Assembly: GCA_021323775.1 (NCBI GenBank)
Contig: JAJPKK010000321.1
Coordinates: forward strand, 1-53,047
DNA from: Hyphomicrobiales bacterium
GTDB lineage: Bacteria > Pseudomonadota > Alphaproteobacteria > Rhizobiales > Xanthobacteraceae
DNA: 53,047 nucleotides
Direction of reading: 5' to 3'
In this document: piece by piece, positions 1-9,865 of the stretch
How positions within the stretch are numbered: the stretch's first letter is position 1
Layout: every line of letters begins with the position of its first letter
Notes under the pieces: generated by a model
Told to the model about the DNA's origin: nothing
What the model saw: only the letters and a program-made list of their open reading frames with translations
Databases searched by the model: none
Translations under genes and position numbers: made by a program

Positions 1-224
1 GCGCGTTTAATCGCGCGCCAATCGCCGCTTAAGCGGTCGAGACCCTTGACCGGCTGCCGCCGCCCGCGACAAAGAGCATCCAAGCGATCAAGGCCGCGAA
101 TGATCGCGGCGGGGCCGCCTGCGCGTCCTGCCCCACTCGAAATTCAAAAGCCCTGCGGATACAAAATTGGACGAGGGTTGCTCGGAATGGGCCGAGCCGA
201 GCCTCAATGCATAGAGGGCGGACC

Positions 225-470
225 ATGGGTAGACATAAACTCGCTTTTGTCGCATTTGATAGTGCCAAGGAGAAGCATGCAGTGACGATCGCCGACGACG
301 GTCGCGATGGCGAAGTGCGCTATCTGGGTGAGATCGACAATTCGCCTGCGACCTGGACAATGGCGCCGGTGGGAGGGACGTTTGTTGCCTGGCTGTTGAA
401 CAACGGACATAGGAGTCAACCGGTCCCAAATCCGGGGGCGACTTCAGGCCACTTCAGACCAACCCGTTGA
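225..470 (+). pseudogene. IS110-family transposase, N-terminal remnant
   Basis: The first 40 or so residues (starting MGRHKLAFVAFDSAKEKHAV) read like the N-terminal RuvC-like start of IS110 transposases, including the Asp in AFDSAKEKH that would be the first acidic catalytic residue. After LGEIDNSPAT the similarity ends and the frame continues with unrelated residues to a stop at 470. A full IS110 transposase has about 300-400 residues, so this is a truncated relic. ATG 225 is preceded by GAGGGCGG, a plausible ribosome site. No downstream half of the element is present before putA. Confidence 0.7.
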
Positions 471-495
471 ATCTCAACATGGTTAATTAGGTTTT

Positions 496-539
496 AAACC
501 TAAATCCGTAAGTTGGCGTCAACTCACGGATTTAGGTTT
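496..539. repeat. 20-bp inverted repeat (hairpin) downstream of putA
   Basis: Arms 496-515 and 520-539 are complementary over 20 bases with one mismatch and a four-base GCGT loop. A third copy of the TTAGGTTT core at 487-494 allows an alternative smaller hairpin with 496-503. It lies between the IS110 relic and the 3' end of putA. There is no clear T run on either side, so it is not a textbook intrinsic terminator, although it could end putA transcription or be an insertion-sequence end. Confidence 0.85.
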
Positions 540-677
540 AACCCTTAAGAAGTAAGAAGTTGGGAAGCCGGCAACAGACCATACCGTATATTTCGTGTGC
601 AACCCAGGTTAGCCGAGCTCTGTCGCGCTTGCAGCATCCGTTCAGTTGCGACTGCTCCGCCAGCAACAGCCCTCCCG

Positions 678-3600
678 TCACGACTGCTCCGCGAGAAGGC
701 TCGCGTTGCCACCGACCGCGGTGGTGTTTACGGTCACGACCTGTTCCAGGGCGAAGCGGCGCAGATAGTTCGGGCCCCCGGCCTTCGGCCCGGTGCCCGA
801 TAAGCCGGAGCCGCCGAACGGCTGGGTGCCCACCACCGCCCCGATGATATTGCGATTGACGTAGATATTCCCGACGGAAAGGCGCTCGACGATGTGCCGG
901 ACGGTGCTGTCGATCCGCGACTGAATGCCGAGCGTGAGCCCATAGCCGCTGGCCGCGATGTCGTTGATCAGACGATCAAGGTCGTGAGCCCGATAGCGCA
1001 CGACGTGGAGCACGGGGCCGAACACTTCCTCCCGCAAATCGGCGGCGCGGTCCAGTTCGACAATGGCGGGCAGGACGTAGTGGCCGGCAGCCGGCAGTTC
1101 GTCCGCAACGCCGCCGCGAAATAACACCCGGCCCTGCGCCTCCATGCCGGCCACCCAGCCGTCGAGCTTGTCCTTTGCGGCTCTGTCGATCACGGGTCCC
1201 ACATGGGTTGCGGGGTCGCGCGGATCGCCAACTTTGAGTTCGCGCGCAGCGCCTGCCACCATGTCGAGGACGCGATCGGCGATGGCGTCCTGGAGACAGA
1301 GGAGCCGCAGCGCCGAGCAGCGCTGACCGGCGGAGCGGAAGGCCGAGGCGATCACGTCGTCGGTGACCTGCTCTGGCAACGCGGTGGCGTCGACAATCAT
1401 CGCATTGACGCCGCCGGTTTCGGCGATCAGCGGCACGATCGGGCCGTTCTTCTCCGCGAGCGTCCGGTTGATGATCCGTCCTACCGCGGTCGAGCCCGTA
1501 AAGGCGACGCCTGCAGCCTGCGGGTGGGCCACCAGCAGGGCCCCCACCGCGCCGTCCCCCGTCACCAGATGAAGCGCCGCGGGCGCGATGCCAGCCCGAT
1601 GAAACAAGCGCACCGCCTCGGCGGCGATCAGCGGCGTCTGCTCGGCAGGCTTGGCGATGACTGCGTTGCCGGCTGCGAGCGCTGCCATCACCTGGCCGGT
1701 GAAGATGGCGAGCGGGAAATTCCACGGACTGATGCAGACGAAGACGCCGCGTCCGCGGTGAGTGAGCTCGTTGCTCTCGCCGGTCGGGCCCGGCAGCGAT
1801 TGCGGCGTCAGGCGGCGCCGCGCCTCGGCCGCATAATAGCGGCAGAGGTCGGCCGCCTCGCGCACTTCGGCAAGCGAATCGTCAAGCGTCTTGCCGCCTT
1901 CCGCTTGCAGCAGAGCAATCAGAGCACCGCGGTGCGCTTCGAGATGATCGGCCGCGCGGTCGAGCGCAGCAGCCCGCCTCTCAACGGGCGTCGCATTCCA
2001 CGCCGGAAAGCCGGCTTGGGCCGCTGCGAATGCCGAGCGCACGATCGCCTCGTCACCCTCAGTGACCATGCCGACCACGCTGCCATCGATCGGCGAGGAG
2101 ACCGTGCGCAGGCGCCCCGCAACCGCAACACCGTCGATGAGCGGCCTTGCTTCGGCATTTGCCGGCATGCCCTCGCGCACTTGCGAAAGCAGACCCGCGA
2201 GGCTTTCCCGGTGCCCGAACTCGACGCCCGAAGAATTTTTCCGTTCAGGCCGATAGAGATCGCCGGGCCGCGCAATCTTCGGATGGCGCGCATGGCGCGC
2301 GTCGCCGATGACAGCTTGCGGGCGCTCCAGGATGGCCGACACCGGCACGCTGGGATCGGCCGCCGCGTAGACGAAAGACGAATTGGCGCCGTTCTCCAAC
2401 AGGCGGCGGACCAGATAGGCGAGCAGGTCGCGATGGCCGCCGACCGGTGCATAAACACGGCAAGCCGCCTTGGGCTCGGCCCGCAACAGGGCCTCGTAGA
2501 GCGTTTCGCCCATGCCATAGAGCCGCTGGAACTCGTAGCCCGTGACCCCGCCGGCGGCCTCGATGGCGCTCGCGACGGTCAGGGCATTGTGGGTCGCGAA
2601 CTGCGGATAGACCCGCGGCCGCGCGGCAAGCAGCTTGTAGACGCAGATCATGTAGCAGAGATCGGTCATCGCCTTGCGCGAGAACACCGGGTAATCGGCG
2701 AGGCCGCGTTCCTGGGCGCGCTTGACCTCGGTATCCCAATAGGCGCCCTTCACCAGGCGCACCATGAGATGGCGGCCGTGCGCGCGGGCAGTCTCGACCG
2801 CCCAGTCGATCACCGCCGGCGCTCGCTTTTGATACGCCTGCACCGCAAGCCCGAAGCCGTTCCACCCCGCAAGCGACGGATCAGCGAGAGCATGACCGAC
2901 GATATCGAGGGAGAGCTCGAGCCGATCCGCCTCTTCGGCATCAATGGTGAGATTGAGGTCATGGGTCTTTGCGGCCCGCGCCAGCTCGATCACGCGCGGG
3001 GCAAGCTCTCGCATCACGCGCCCGCTTGACACCGCCTCGTAGCGGGGATGAAGCGCCGAAAGCTTTACCGAAATGCCGGGCCGATCCGGCAGCGCCGTGG
3101 CGCCGGCCGCCCTGCCGATGGCCGCAATGGCGTTCGCATAAGCCTCAAAGTAGCGCTCGGCGTCGGCCGCCGTGCGTGCGCCCTCGCCCAGCATGTCAAA
3201 CGAGTAGCGGAATTCCGGGTGTGCGGCGCCGCGCGACAGGGCTTCCTCAATGGTCTGGCCGAGCACGAAGTGGGAGCCAAGCAGGCGCATCGCCTGGCGC
3301 GTCGCGGTCCGCACCGCCGGACGCCCGAGCCGGCTGACAAGCTCATGCAGAATGCTCTCGGGCGTTTCGTGACTGCCGATGATCCGCGCCGAAATGCCGA
3401 GCGCCCAGGCCGAGGCGGAGACGAGCAGCGCGCCGGAGTGCACTTTGTGCGCGCCAAAACCGCCCGCCGACAGCTTGTCTTCGATGAGCCGGTCGGCGGT
3501 CGCGGAATCCGGCACGCGCAGGAGGGCCTCGGCCAGAACCATGAGGGCGAGGCCTTCCTTGGTGGAAAGCGAGTATTCCCGCAGGAAATCCTCAACCCCG

Positions 3601-3791
3601 CCAAGGCCGCCGGCGTGCGAGCGGATCGCATTGACGAGAGCGCCGGCGCGCGCATCGATCCGCGCTTCGGCCTCCGGTGGCAGCGGGGCGGTCTGGAGAA
3701 AGGCGGCCGCGATATCCTCGTCGGGCGGCGCATAAGGCGCGCGAAAAGCCGGCGCTTTCGCGTCTGCCGGGGGGAAGGCGTGTTTGGTCAT
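678..3791 (-). CDS. putA: Bifunctional proline dehydrogenase / L-glutamate gamma-semialdehyde dehydrogenase
   Basis: PutA oxidises proline to glutamate in two steps: a flavin-dependent proline dehydrogenase followed by an NAD-dependent semialdehyde dehydrogenase. The 1037-residue product starts directly in the alpha-helical arm and has no N-terminal ribbon-helix-helix DNA-binding domain, so it is a short, non-regulatory PutA. PRODH motifs include KLSALHPRYE, RLVKGAYWD and YEFQRLYGMGE (from residue 419). The dehydrogenase half shows ISPWNFPLAIFTGQV, FTGSTAVG, the general-base Glu in AETGG (residue 791) and the catalytic Cys in SAGQRCSA (residue 825). It ends with GTQPFGGSGLSGTGPKAGG near the C-terminus. 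It is monocistronic, divergent from the binding-protein gene at 4212, and no Lrp-type putR is visible next to it. Confidence 0.97.
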   Translation of the reverse strand: MTKHAFPPADAKAPAFRAPYAPPDEDIAAAFLQTAPLPPEAEARIDARAGALVNAIRSHAGGLGGVEDFLREYSLSTKEGLALMVLAEALLRVPDSATADRLIEDKLSAGGFGAHKVHSGALLVSASAWALGISARIIGSHETPESILHELVSRLGRPAVRTATRQAMRLLGSHFVLGQTIEEALSRGAAHPEFRYSFDMLGEGARTAADAERYFEAYANAIAAIGRAAGATALPDRPGISVKLSALHPRYEAVSSGRVMRELAPRVIELARAAKTHDLNLTIDAEEADRLELSLDIVGHALADPSLAGWNGFGLAVQAYQKRAPAVIDWAVETARAHGRHLMVRLVKGAYWDTEVKRAQERGLADYPVFSRKAMTDLCYMICVYKLLAARPRVYPQFATHNALTVASAIEAAGGVTGYEFQRLYGMGETLYEALLRAEPKAACRVYAPVGGHRDLLAYLVRRLLENGANSSFVYAAADPSVPVSAILERPQAVIGDARHARHPKIARPGDLYRPERKNSSGVEFGHRESLAGLLSQVREGMPANAEARPLIDGVAVAGRLRTVSSPIDGSVVGMVTEGDEAIVRSAFAAAQAGFPAWNATPVERRAAALDRAADHLEAHRGALIALLQAEGGKTLDDSLAEVREAADLCRYYAAEARRRLTPQSLPGPTGESNELTHRGRGVFVCISPWNFPLAIFTGQVMAALAAGNAVIAKPAEQTPLIAAEAVRLFHRAGIAPAALHLVTGDGAVGALLVAHPQAAGVAFTGSTAVGRIINRTLAEKNGPIVPLIAETGGVNAMIVDATALPEQVTDDVIASAFRSAGQRCSALRLLCLQDAIADRVLDMVAGAARELKVGDPRDPATHVGPVIDRAAKDKLDGWVAGMEAQGRVLFRGGVADELPAAGHYVLPAIVELDRAADLREEVFGPVLHVVRYRAHDLDRLINDIAASGYGLTLGIQSRIDSTVRHIVERLSVGNIYVNRNIIGAVVGTQPFGGSGLSGTGPKAGGPNYLRRFALEQVVTVNTTAVGGNASLLAEQS

Positions 3792-4211
3792 CGGTCCACC
3801 TGAGCCTGTTTCGTCTGGCTGCCCGCGACGGATGCGCGCATGTTACAAGAGCGTGGCCCGAGGACGGGGATCGCCATGTGGTCGCTGCGGGCAGCCGCGT
3901 CCCTGAGGGAGCCTCGGACGGTCGCCAGGGCGAAAGTCGAGGCCGCAGCCGGGTTGGCGAGCCAATACTGCGCAACATATGAGATTGCCCCGGGGATCAG
4001 GGCGGACAAGGCGTCGCGTTGTGGTTTTTTCCGCGATGCCGTTTAAGTGATGTCTTTCCTTACCTCCGGGGAGGGGAGCGCGGGCGTCTCGCCCACAGCC
4101 CCATGATGTAAGGCCAGGGCAGCGCGCGGGGCGATCACAATCGAGTGGCGCTACGGATGGGCGGCGCGGCGCGTCGGGCGTCAGGTATTTTCCATGCGTC
4201 AGGAGACGGTC
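3792..4211. other. Divergent intergenic region between putA and a solute-binding-protein gene
   Basis: About 420 bases must hold the promoters of both divergent genes. I see no convincing open reading frame or operator. A short GC-rich stretch near 4066-4090 (GGGAGCGCGGGCGTC) resembles one arm of the repeat found inside the GspC-like gene at 31208. Confidence 0.5.
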
Positions 4212-5258
4212 ATGGGCTTCTTGCGGTTCCTTCGCTCCTCAATACGCGGCTCGCGGATAACTTGCGCGGTTGCGGGCATTGCTGCGGCGACAAGCGTTAC
4301 CGCGGCCGCCGCTCAGACGGCGGTCAGGTTCAGCCTTGATTTCAAGTTCGAAGGGCCGTCGGCGCCGTTTCTGGTCGGGCTCGACAGGGGCTACTATCAG
4401 GCGGAAGGGCTCGACGTCACCATTGACAGCGCAACGGGCCCGCTTGAGCCGATCACGCGCGTTGCTTCCGGCGCCTACGATATGGGCTTCGGCGACATCA
4501 ATTCGCTCATCAAGTTTCGTGACCAGAACCCGGATGCGCCCGTCAAGGCGGTGTTCATGGTCTACAACCGCCCGCCCTTCTCGATCGTGACCCGCAAGAG
4601 CCGGGGGGTGACATTGCCAAAGGATCTCGAAGGCAAGAAGCTTGGCGCACCGGCCGCCGACGCGGCCTTCGCACAATGGAAGATCTTTGTTCAGGCCAAC
4701 GGCATTGACGCATCCAAAGTCGCGATCGAGAACGTAGGCATGCCGATCCGCGAGCCGATGCTGGCGGCGGGCCAGCTCGACGCCATCACGGGGTTGTCGT
4801 TTTCCTCCTATGTCAATCTCAAGGACCGCGGCGTCCCGACCGACGACGTCGTGGTTCTGCTGATGGCCGATTACGGCGTCGACCTGTACGGAAATGCCAT
4901 CATCGTGAACCCGAAGTTCGCCGCCGAGCATTCGGACGCGGTAAAGGGCTTCCTGCGCGCCTTCGTCAAGTCGCTCAAGAGCGCGGCGAGGGACCCCTCG
5001 GCAGCGGTCGACTCCGTCATCAAACGCAACGACGCCGCCAGGAAGGATGTCGAGCTTGAGCGTCTCAACATGGCGCTGCGCGATAACATCCTGACCCCGG
5101 AAGCCCGCGCCGACGGCCTTGGCGCCGTGGACAGAGCGCGGCTCGATAAGGCCATCGATCAGATCGCGCTCACCTACGCATTCAAAGCGCGGCCCCGAAG
5201 CGCCGACATTTTCGATTCGTCATCGCTGCCGCCCGCGGCCGATCGCATGATGAATTGA
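4212..5258 (+). CDS. NMT1/SsuA-type ABC transporter solute-binding protein
   Basis: This is a periplasmic binding protein of the NMT1/THI5/TauA-like family, which carries small compounds such as sulfonates, nitrate or pyrimidine precursors; the ligand cannot be told from sequence. ATG 4212 is chosen over the in-frame ATG 4194 because AGGAG at 4201-4205 is well spaced from it. The 348-residue product has a signal peptide ending near AAAAQTAVRF. It then shows the family's first strand and helix (FSLDFKFEG... FLVGLDRGYYQAEGLDV) and GDINSLIKFRDQ. No permease or ATPase gene is adjacent, so its transporter partner lies elsewhere or is shared. Confidence 0.88.
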   Translation: MGFLRFLRSSIRGSRITCAVAGIAAATSVTAAAAQTAVRFSLDFKFEGPSAPFLVGLDRGYYQAEGLDVTIDSATGPLEPITRVASGAYDMGFGDINSLIKFRDQNPDAPVKAVFMVYNRPPFSIVTRKSRGVTLPKDLEGKKLGAPAADAAFAQWKIFVQANGIDASKVAIENVGMPIREPMLAAGQLDAITGLSFSSYVNLKDRGVPTDDVVVLLMADYGVDLYGNAIIVNPKFAAEHSDAVKGFLRAFVKSLKSAARDPSAAVDSVIKRNDAARKDVELERLNMALRDNILTPEARADGLGAVDRARLDKAIDQIALTYAFKARPRSADIFDSSSLPPAADRMMN

Positions 5259-5319
5259 GCCGCAGGCGCGTTGTGGATTGAGGCGATAGCCTTTAGGTAA
5301 TGACCCGAAAGCCGCCGTA

Positions 5320-5349
5320 GCCCGGGTTGAGCGCAAGCGAAACCCGGGC
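5320..5349. repeat. REP-like palindrome (GCCCGGGTT / AACCCGGGC)
   Basis: Perfect 9-base arms at 5320-5328 and 5341-5349 enclose GAGCGCAAGCGA. Related copies occur at 9694-9780 and 46466-46549, so this is a dispersed family within the window. It lies between the solute-binding-protein gene and the glucan-exporter-type gene. Confidence 0.85.
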
Positions 5350-5422
5350 GGCGTTGCCCCCCCGTGGAGAGGGTGAAAAAGGGCCCCGGCGGCACCCAAG
5401 CGCAAGGATGGAAAGGTTCTGA

Positions 5423-7216
5423 ATGAGTTTGTTGCGCCTCTATGCGCGGGTGCTGTCCCTGCTTGGTCCAGAGACGCGCCTTGGGGTTTTTCTGGCAATC
5501 GCTAATTTTGCGCTTGCGGGCGCCCAGTTCGCCGAACCGGTGCTGTTCGGGCGAATCATCGACGCGCTCGCCGGTTCGCAGGCGAGCGGCGCCGCTGCGG
5601 AGTGGTCGAAACTGTTTGCGCTGGTCGCCGCCTGGGTCGGCTTCGGGCTGTTCACCATCGTGTGCGGCGTGACGGTCGCGCTCCATGCCGACCGGCTCGC
5701 GCATCGCCGCCGCCAGACGGTGCTGACCGGGTTTTTCGAGCACGTGCTGCAGCTGCCGCTGAGCTTCCACCACACCGCCCATTCGGGCCGCCTGCTAAAG
5801 ATCATGCTGGCCGGCGCCGATGCGCTGTGGGGGCTGTGGCTCAACTTTTTCCGCGAGTCTTTCGCGGCGGCCATGTCGCTCGCCATCCTGCTGCCGCTGT
5901 CGCTTTACCTCAACTGGACGCTCGGCCTGGTGCTGATCGCGGTCTGCGTGGTTTTTGCGGTCCTCACCGCGCTCGTGGTCAACAAGACCGAAATCATGCA
6001 GCGTTCGGTCGAGGGGCATTATTCCGGCCTTGCGGAACGCGCTTCCGACGCCCTTGGCAACGTGGCGCTGGTGCAGGGCTTCGCCCGCGTCGACGCGGAG
6101 GTCTCCGGCCTGCGCAACGTCGCGGACCAATTGCTGGCAGCGCAGATGCCGGTGCTGTCCTGGTGGGCCGTGGTGGCGGTGCTCACCCGCGCCTCGACCA
6201 CGCTGACGCTGCTGATGATCTTTCTGGTCGGGGTCTATCTGCATCTCAACGGCCACGCTTCGATCGGCGCGATCGTCATGTTCATGAATTTTGCCGGCCT
6301 GCTGATCGGCCAGCTTGAGAAGGTCGTGCGTTTCGTCAACAGCGTGTTCATGGACGCGCCGCGGCTCAAGGAATTCTTCACGGTGCTCGACACCGAATCC
6401 GACGTGCGGGACCGGCCCGATGCGATCGATCCGGGCCGCATCCGCGGGATGGTGGAATTCCGCGATGTCACATTTTCATATGACGGCAAGCGGCCGGCCG
6501 TTGCCGATCTCAACTTCACGGCGCTTCCCGGCGAAACCATCGCGCTGGTCGGCGGCACCGGCGCCGGCAAATCGACTGCGCTCGCGCTCCTGCACCGCGC
6601 CTTCGATCCGCAATCCGGCAAAATTCAAATCGACGGCGTCAATATCCGCGACCTCAAGCTGTCCGCGCTGCGCCGCAACATCGGCGTGGTGTTCCAGGAG
6701 GCGCTGCTGCTCAACCGCTCGATCGCCGACAATCTGCGCGTCGGCAAGCCGGATGCCACGCTCGCAGAGATGCGCGACGCGGCCGCGCGCGCCCAGGCGC
6801 TGGACTTCATCGAAAACACGCCGGATGCTTTCGAGGCGTCCGTGGGCGAGCGCGGACGCGTGCTGTCAGGCGGGGAGCGCCAGCGCCTGTCGATCGCTCG
6901 CGCCCTCCTCAAGGACCCGCCGATCCTTATTCTTGACGAGGCCACCAGTTCGCTCGACGTCGCCACCGAGGCGAAGGTGCAGGCCGCGCTGGACGAGGTG
7001 ATGAAGCATCGCACCACCTTCGTGATCGCCCACCGCCTGTCGACGGTTCGCAACGCCACCCGCATCCTGGTGTTCGAGAACGGCCGCATTGTCGAGACCG
7101 GCACGTTCGAAGAACTGGTGCAGCTCGGCGGGCGCTTCGCGGCGCTCGCCAAGGCGCAGTTCATGACGACGGAGGCCAAAGCCGAGAGGCCGGTTGTTCA
7201 TCTGGTCGGGGGCTGA
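5423..7216 (+). CDS. ndvA: Glucan-exporter-type ABC transporter, fused permease and ATPase (NdvA/ChvA-like)
   Basis: The 597-residue half-transporter has an N-terminal six-helix exporter membrane domain (about residues 15-310) and a C-terminal ATPase. Walker A is GGTGAGKST at residue 377, the signature LSGGERQR starts at about 481, Walker B is [12 protein letters not shown], and the switch His is in [11 protein letters not shown]. The opening [11 protein letters not shown] and the FGRIIDAL motif resemble NdvA/ChvA proteins. Those export cyclic beta-1,2-glucan to the periplasm, where it affects osmotic adaptation and host attachment. No glucan synthase (NdvB) gene is in the window, so the substrate assignment rests on sequence style and the gene symbol should be read as 'ndvA-like'. 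It would act as a homodimer in the inner membrane. Confidence 0.87.
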   Translation: MSLLRLYARVLSLLGPETRLGVFLAIANFALAGAQFAEPVLFGRIIDALAGSQASGAAAEWSKLFALVAAWVGFGLFTIVCGVTVALHADRLAHRRRQTVLTGFFEHVLQLPLSFHHTAHSGRLLKIMLAGADALWGLWLNFFRESFAAAMSLAILLPLSLYLNWTLGLVLIAVCVVFAVLTALVVNKTEIMQRSVEGHYSGLAERASDALGNVALVQGFARVDAEVSGLRNVADQLLAAQMPVLSWWAVVAVLTRASTTLTLLMIFLVGVYLHLNGHASIGAIVMFMNFAGLLIGQLEKVVRFVNSVFMDAPRLKEFFTVLDTESDVRDRPDAIDPGRIRGMVEFRDVTFSYDGKRPAVADLNFTALPGETIALVGGTGAGKSTALALLHRAFDPQSGKIQIDGVNIRDLKLSALRRNIGVVFQEALLLNRSIADNLRVGKPDATLAEMRDAAARAQALDFIENTPDAFEASVGERGRVLSGGERQRLSIARALLKDPPILILDEATSSLDVATEAKVQAALDEVMKHRTTFVIAHRLSTVRNATRILVFENGRIVETGTFEELVQLGGRFAALAKAQFMTTEAKAERPVVHLVGG

Positions 7217-8046
7217 GACGAGGCCGCGGCAGAAGGCTCGTCCCTCTTTGCAATGCTACCAATAGTCGCCGTTTTCCGCGCGTCTGAACTCCACGCGCGT
7301 CTGAACTCCATTGGCGTTTCCTCGGCGCTCGGCCGGCACCAGTTTTCATTGAAGAACGGCTTGAAGTCGGGTCTGTTTTCCCATCGCGCCCCGATGATTC
7401 CGAACAAGATCTGCAAGGGACCCCCGAGATGCACGCCGACCTTGCCCCGTGACTTGGCATGCACGGCCAGTGGCAGCGAGAACGCGCCGGCGCCGATCAG
7501 CGCAACCTCGTAGTCGGCCTCATCCATCTTTTGCGTGATCTTGTCCAGCGTTTCAAACCAGTCTGCGTTTTCGCTGGGCGCGATGCCAGCGCTGAGGGGC
7601 GCGCGTATGGTCTTGAGTTCGAACTCGGGCAGCACTTCCGTATCGCGCCACAGCGCCCGACGTTTGGCATATTGTCTCTGGACGGTGGCAGCAAAAGGCG
7701 ACACCACCAGGACGCGCTTCCCGCGCAATTTGCGTGACCAGGGGGGCGCCGTAAAGTAGGGCTCAAGGCTTGTCATCTGCACGAGCGTCGCCCTGGCGCA
7801 ATAGGTTCGCAAGATTTCCCCTTGGGTCGCCACATCCCACCACGCGAGAGCATCGCACTTCGCGGCAGCCTCCAGATAAACCTCGCTGAAGCGATCAAAG
7901 ACTTGCTCATTCTGTGGAAAGACGCCAGCCGAGAAGAGGAGCGCATTCTCAGCCCGCGCCGAGTAGGGCGGCGGGATTCGGCCCGCCCTCAGCGCATTGC
8001 GCCGTCTCAGAAAGGTCCGGATTCCGGAAGCTTCCACGGATCCCAT
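7198..8046 (-). CDS. GT-D-fold-like putative glycosyltransferase, N-terminus uncertain
   Basis: The central part carries features I associate with GT-D-type (DUF1792-like) glycosyltransferases: [40 protein letters not shown] and [16 protein letters not shown]. The assignment is from pattern memory and no catalytic residue is proven. The last 19 bases overlap the convergent ABC exporter gene. ATG 8046 is the first usable start, but the same frame stays open upstream to about 8210 and reads like protein (for example EQARLEAARRPEGARCEAV) without any ATG, GTG or TTG. The gene has therefore probably lost its 5' end. A distal Pro/Ser/Arg-rich tail follows the conserved part. Confidence 0.6.
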   Translation of the reverse strand: MGSVEASGIRTFLRRRNALRAGRIPPPYSARAENALLFSAGVFPQNEQVFDRFSEVYLEAAAKCDALAWWDVATQGEILRTYCARATLVQMTSLEPYFTAPPWSRKLRGKRVLVVSPFAATVQRQYAKRRALWRDTEVLPEFELKTIRAPLSAGIAPSENADWFETLDKITQKMDEADYEVALIGAGAFSLPLAVHAKSRGKVGVHLGGPLQILFGIIGARWENRPDFKPFFNENWCRPSAEETPMEFRRAWSSDARKTATIGSIAKRDEPSAAASSQPPTR

Positions 8047-8482
8047 CTTGCCGGCGGCATAGGGGAACGATGCGGCAATCGCGGCTTCGAGTATGTGTCC
8101 GAGCTGAACGGCTTCACACCGCGCGCCTTCAGGTCTTCGTGCCGCCTCCAGCCTGGCTTGCTCGCCGCGGACGAAAAGACGGCTTCAAGACCGAGACCTA
8201 AAGTCTCCGGAAGGGTTGAGCGCGTTTGCGCACGGATTGCCGGGCGGCAAAGGCGCGTTCTTCGCGTCCTGCCCACTGGAGCAGGCCGAAACGGCGCGCT
8301 TGGCGCACCCAGCTGATCGACGCCGCTGCAAAGAATCCGAAGCACAATACCGCCAAGCAGGCCAATTTCCGTTACGAATGCGGGCGCCTCGTGCTACGTC
8401 GTTCGGGAAGCGGCGTTGGCGGAGCGGGGAATCCGCGCTTCAATGCCGCGCATGGCGTGCTGTCATCGAGAGGGACTTAAAG

Positions 8483-9664
8483 ATGTTCAAAGCATCAGCC
8501 GGAAAAATGCTGCCGACGTCCATCATTGGCTCTCTGCCGCGGCCATCGTGGTACACCGCCGTTCTCGGCGCCAGGAGCTTTCTTGAAGCCATGGTCAATG
8601 CCCGCTACCGCGAGCAATACGAGGATGCGGTCTCGGTGCATCTGCGCGCGCAGGAGACCGCCGGGCTCGATATCTGCACAGACGGCGACGCGCATTACGA
8701 CGACGAAGTCGGCGGCATGAGCTGGCAGAGCTATCCGCTGACGCATATGGCCGGATTCGACGCCGTGGCCGAGCCGGCGGTCTACAATGTCGGCGCGGTC
8801 GGCTTTCCGCGCGGCCATATCCTGCACGATTATCTCGAAGCGCGCGTGTTTCCGAAGATCGTCGGTCCGGTGGGGCCCGGCAATCTGCAATACGCCGCGA
8901 TGTGGAAGGTGGCGCAACGTTTGACGACCAGGCCGGTCAAGTTCGGCACCATCCTGCCGGAACTTCTCGCCGCCTCCGCGGCCGATTCCTACTACAAGGA
9001 CCCGGTTGAGCGCACCATGGCGCTGAGCGAGGCTCTCAACAAGGAGCTCAACGATCTCGCCGATGCCGGCTGCCCGGTAATCCAGATGGAAGAGCCGCAG
9101 ATTCACATGGTGCCGGTGCGCGGCAAGGCGTTCGGAAAACTCGATGTGCAGGATCTCGTCGGCATCTTCAACAACACCGTGAAGGGCCTGCGCGCCAAAA
9201 CCGAAGTGTGGTGCCACACATGCTGGGGCAACCCGTCGCAGCAGCGCATGTTCAAGGACATCCAAAGCTACCAGCCGACCCTTGAGGCGCTCAATCACGT
9301 CGACGCCGATGCGCTGACGTTCGAGACCTGCTCCTCGGGCGCCGGCGATCTCAAGGCGATCGGCGAAGTGATCAAGGACAAGAAGATCGTCGTCGGCGTG
9401 ATCGATCATCATACGCTGCAGGTCGAGCGCCCCGATGAAGTCGCGGCCCTGATCCGCGAGGCCCTGAAATATATCCCGCCCGAACGGCTGATGATCTCGT
9501 CTGACTGCGGGATGGGCCGCGAGGGCATGAGCCGACGGCACGCGACCTACAAGATGGTCGCCATGGTGCTCGGCGCCAACATCGTGCGCAAGGAGCTTGG
9601 GCTGCCCGAAGCCGAGTGCCTGGCGGCTGATCCGCGCTACTCGCTGACCCTGACGAAGAGCTAG
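8483..9664 (+). CDS. Cobalamin-independent methionine synthase C-terminal-domain protein (MetE-like, single domain)
   Basis: The 393-residue protein corresponds to the catalytic C-terminal barrel of MetE and lacks the N-terminal barrel; full MetE is about 750 residues. The start region MLPTSIIGSLPRP is typical of these stand-alone proteins. The zinc/thiol site looks intact: His and Cys in VWCHTCWGN, Glu in LTFETCSSG, and Cys in ISSDCGMG. ATG 8483 is preferred to earlier in-frame starts because the family motif begins just after it. Such proteins may move methyl groups between unusual folates, corrinoids or thiols and homocysteine. The real methyl donor is unknown, and no met or transport genes are adjacent. 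Confidence 0.85.
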   Translation: MFKASAGKMLPTSIIGSLPRPSWYTAVLGARSFLEAMVNARYREQYEDAVSVHLRAQETAGLDICTDGDAHYDDEVGGMSWQSYPLTHMAGFDAVAEPAVYNVGAVGFPRGHILHDYLEARVFPKIVGPVGPGNLQYAAMWKVAQRLTTRPVKFGTILPELLAASAADSYYKDPVERTMALSEALNKELNDLADAGCPVIQMEEPQIHMVPVRGKAFGKLDVQDLVGIFNNTVKGLRAKTEVWCHTCWGNPSQQRMFKDIQSYQPTLEALNHVDADALTFETCSSGAGDLKAIGEVIKDKKIVVGVIDHHTLQVERPDEVAALIREALKYIPPERLMISSDCGMGREGMSRRHATYKMVAMVLGANIVRKELGLPEAECLAADPRYSLTLTKS

Positions 9665-9693
9665 ACGCAGCTTAGGATTGGGCCGAGCGTGCA

Positions 9694-9780
9694 GCCCGGA
9701 TTAAGCGCAGCGAAATTCGGGCCGCCGCAACCGCCGGCAATGCCGGCCCGGATTTCAGCGGCGGCTCAAACCCGGGCTGC
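9694..9780. repeat. REP-like palindromic repeats, GCCCGGATT family
   Basis: Two linked palindromes follow the MetE-like gene. The first has arms 9694-9702 and 9714-9722 with one mismatch. The second begins near 9746 and ends with ACCCGGGCTGC. They match the family at 5320 and 46466 and could serve as a transcription end between convergent genes. Confidence 0.75.
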
Positions 9781-9865
9781 AGCGAGATCTAAGCGGATCG
9801 CACACGCATGTTGATCGTGGACCCGAACCGCTCTTTCTGGCGGCTCGCGCCCGGCGGAGTCCTGA

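Noticed and set aside
1203-3029. Long plus-strand frame of 608 codons opposite putA
   Set aside because: It is antisense to a clear PutA, is Arg/Ala/Gly-rich as expected from high-GC shadow frames, and has no family motif.
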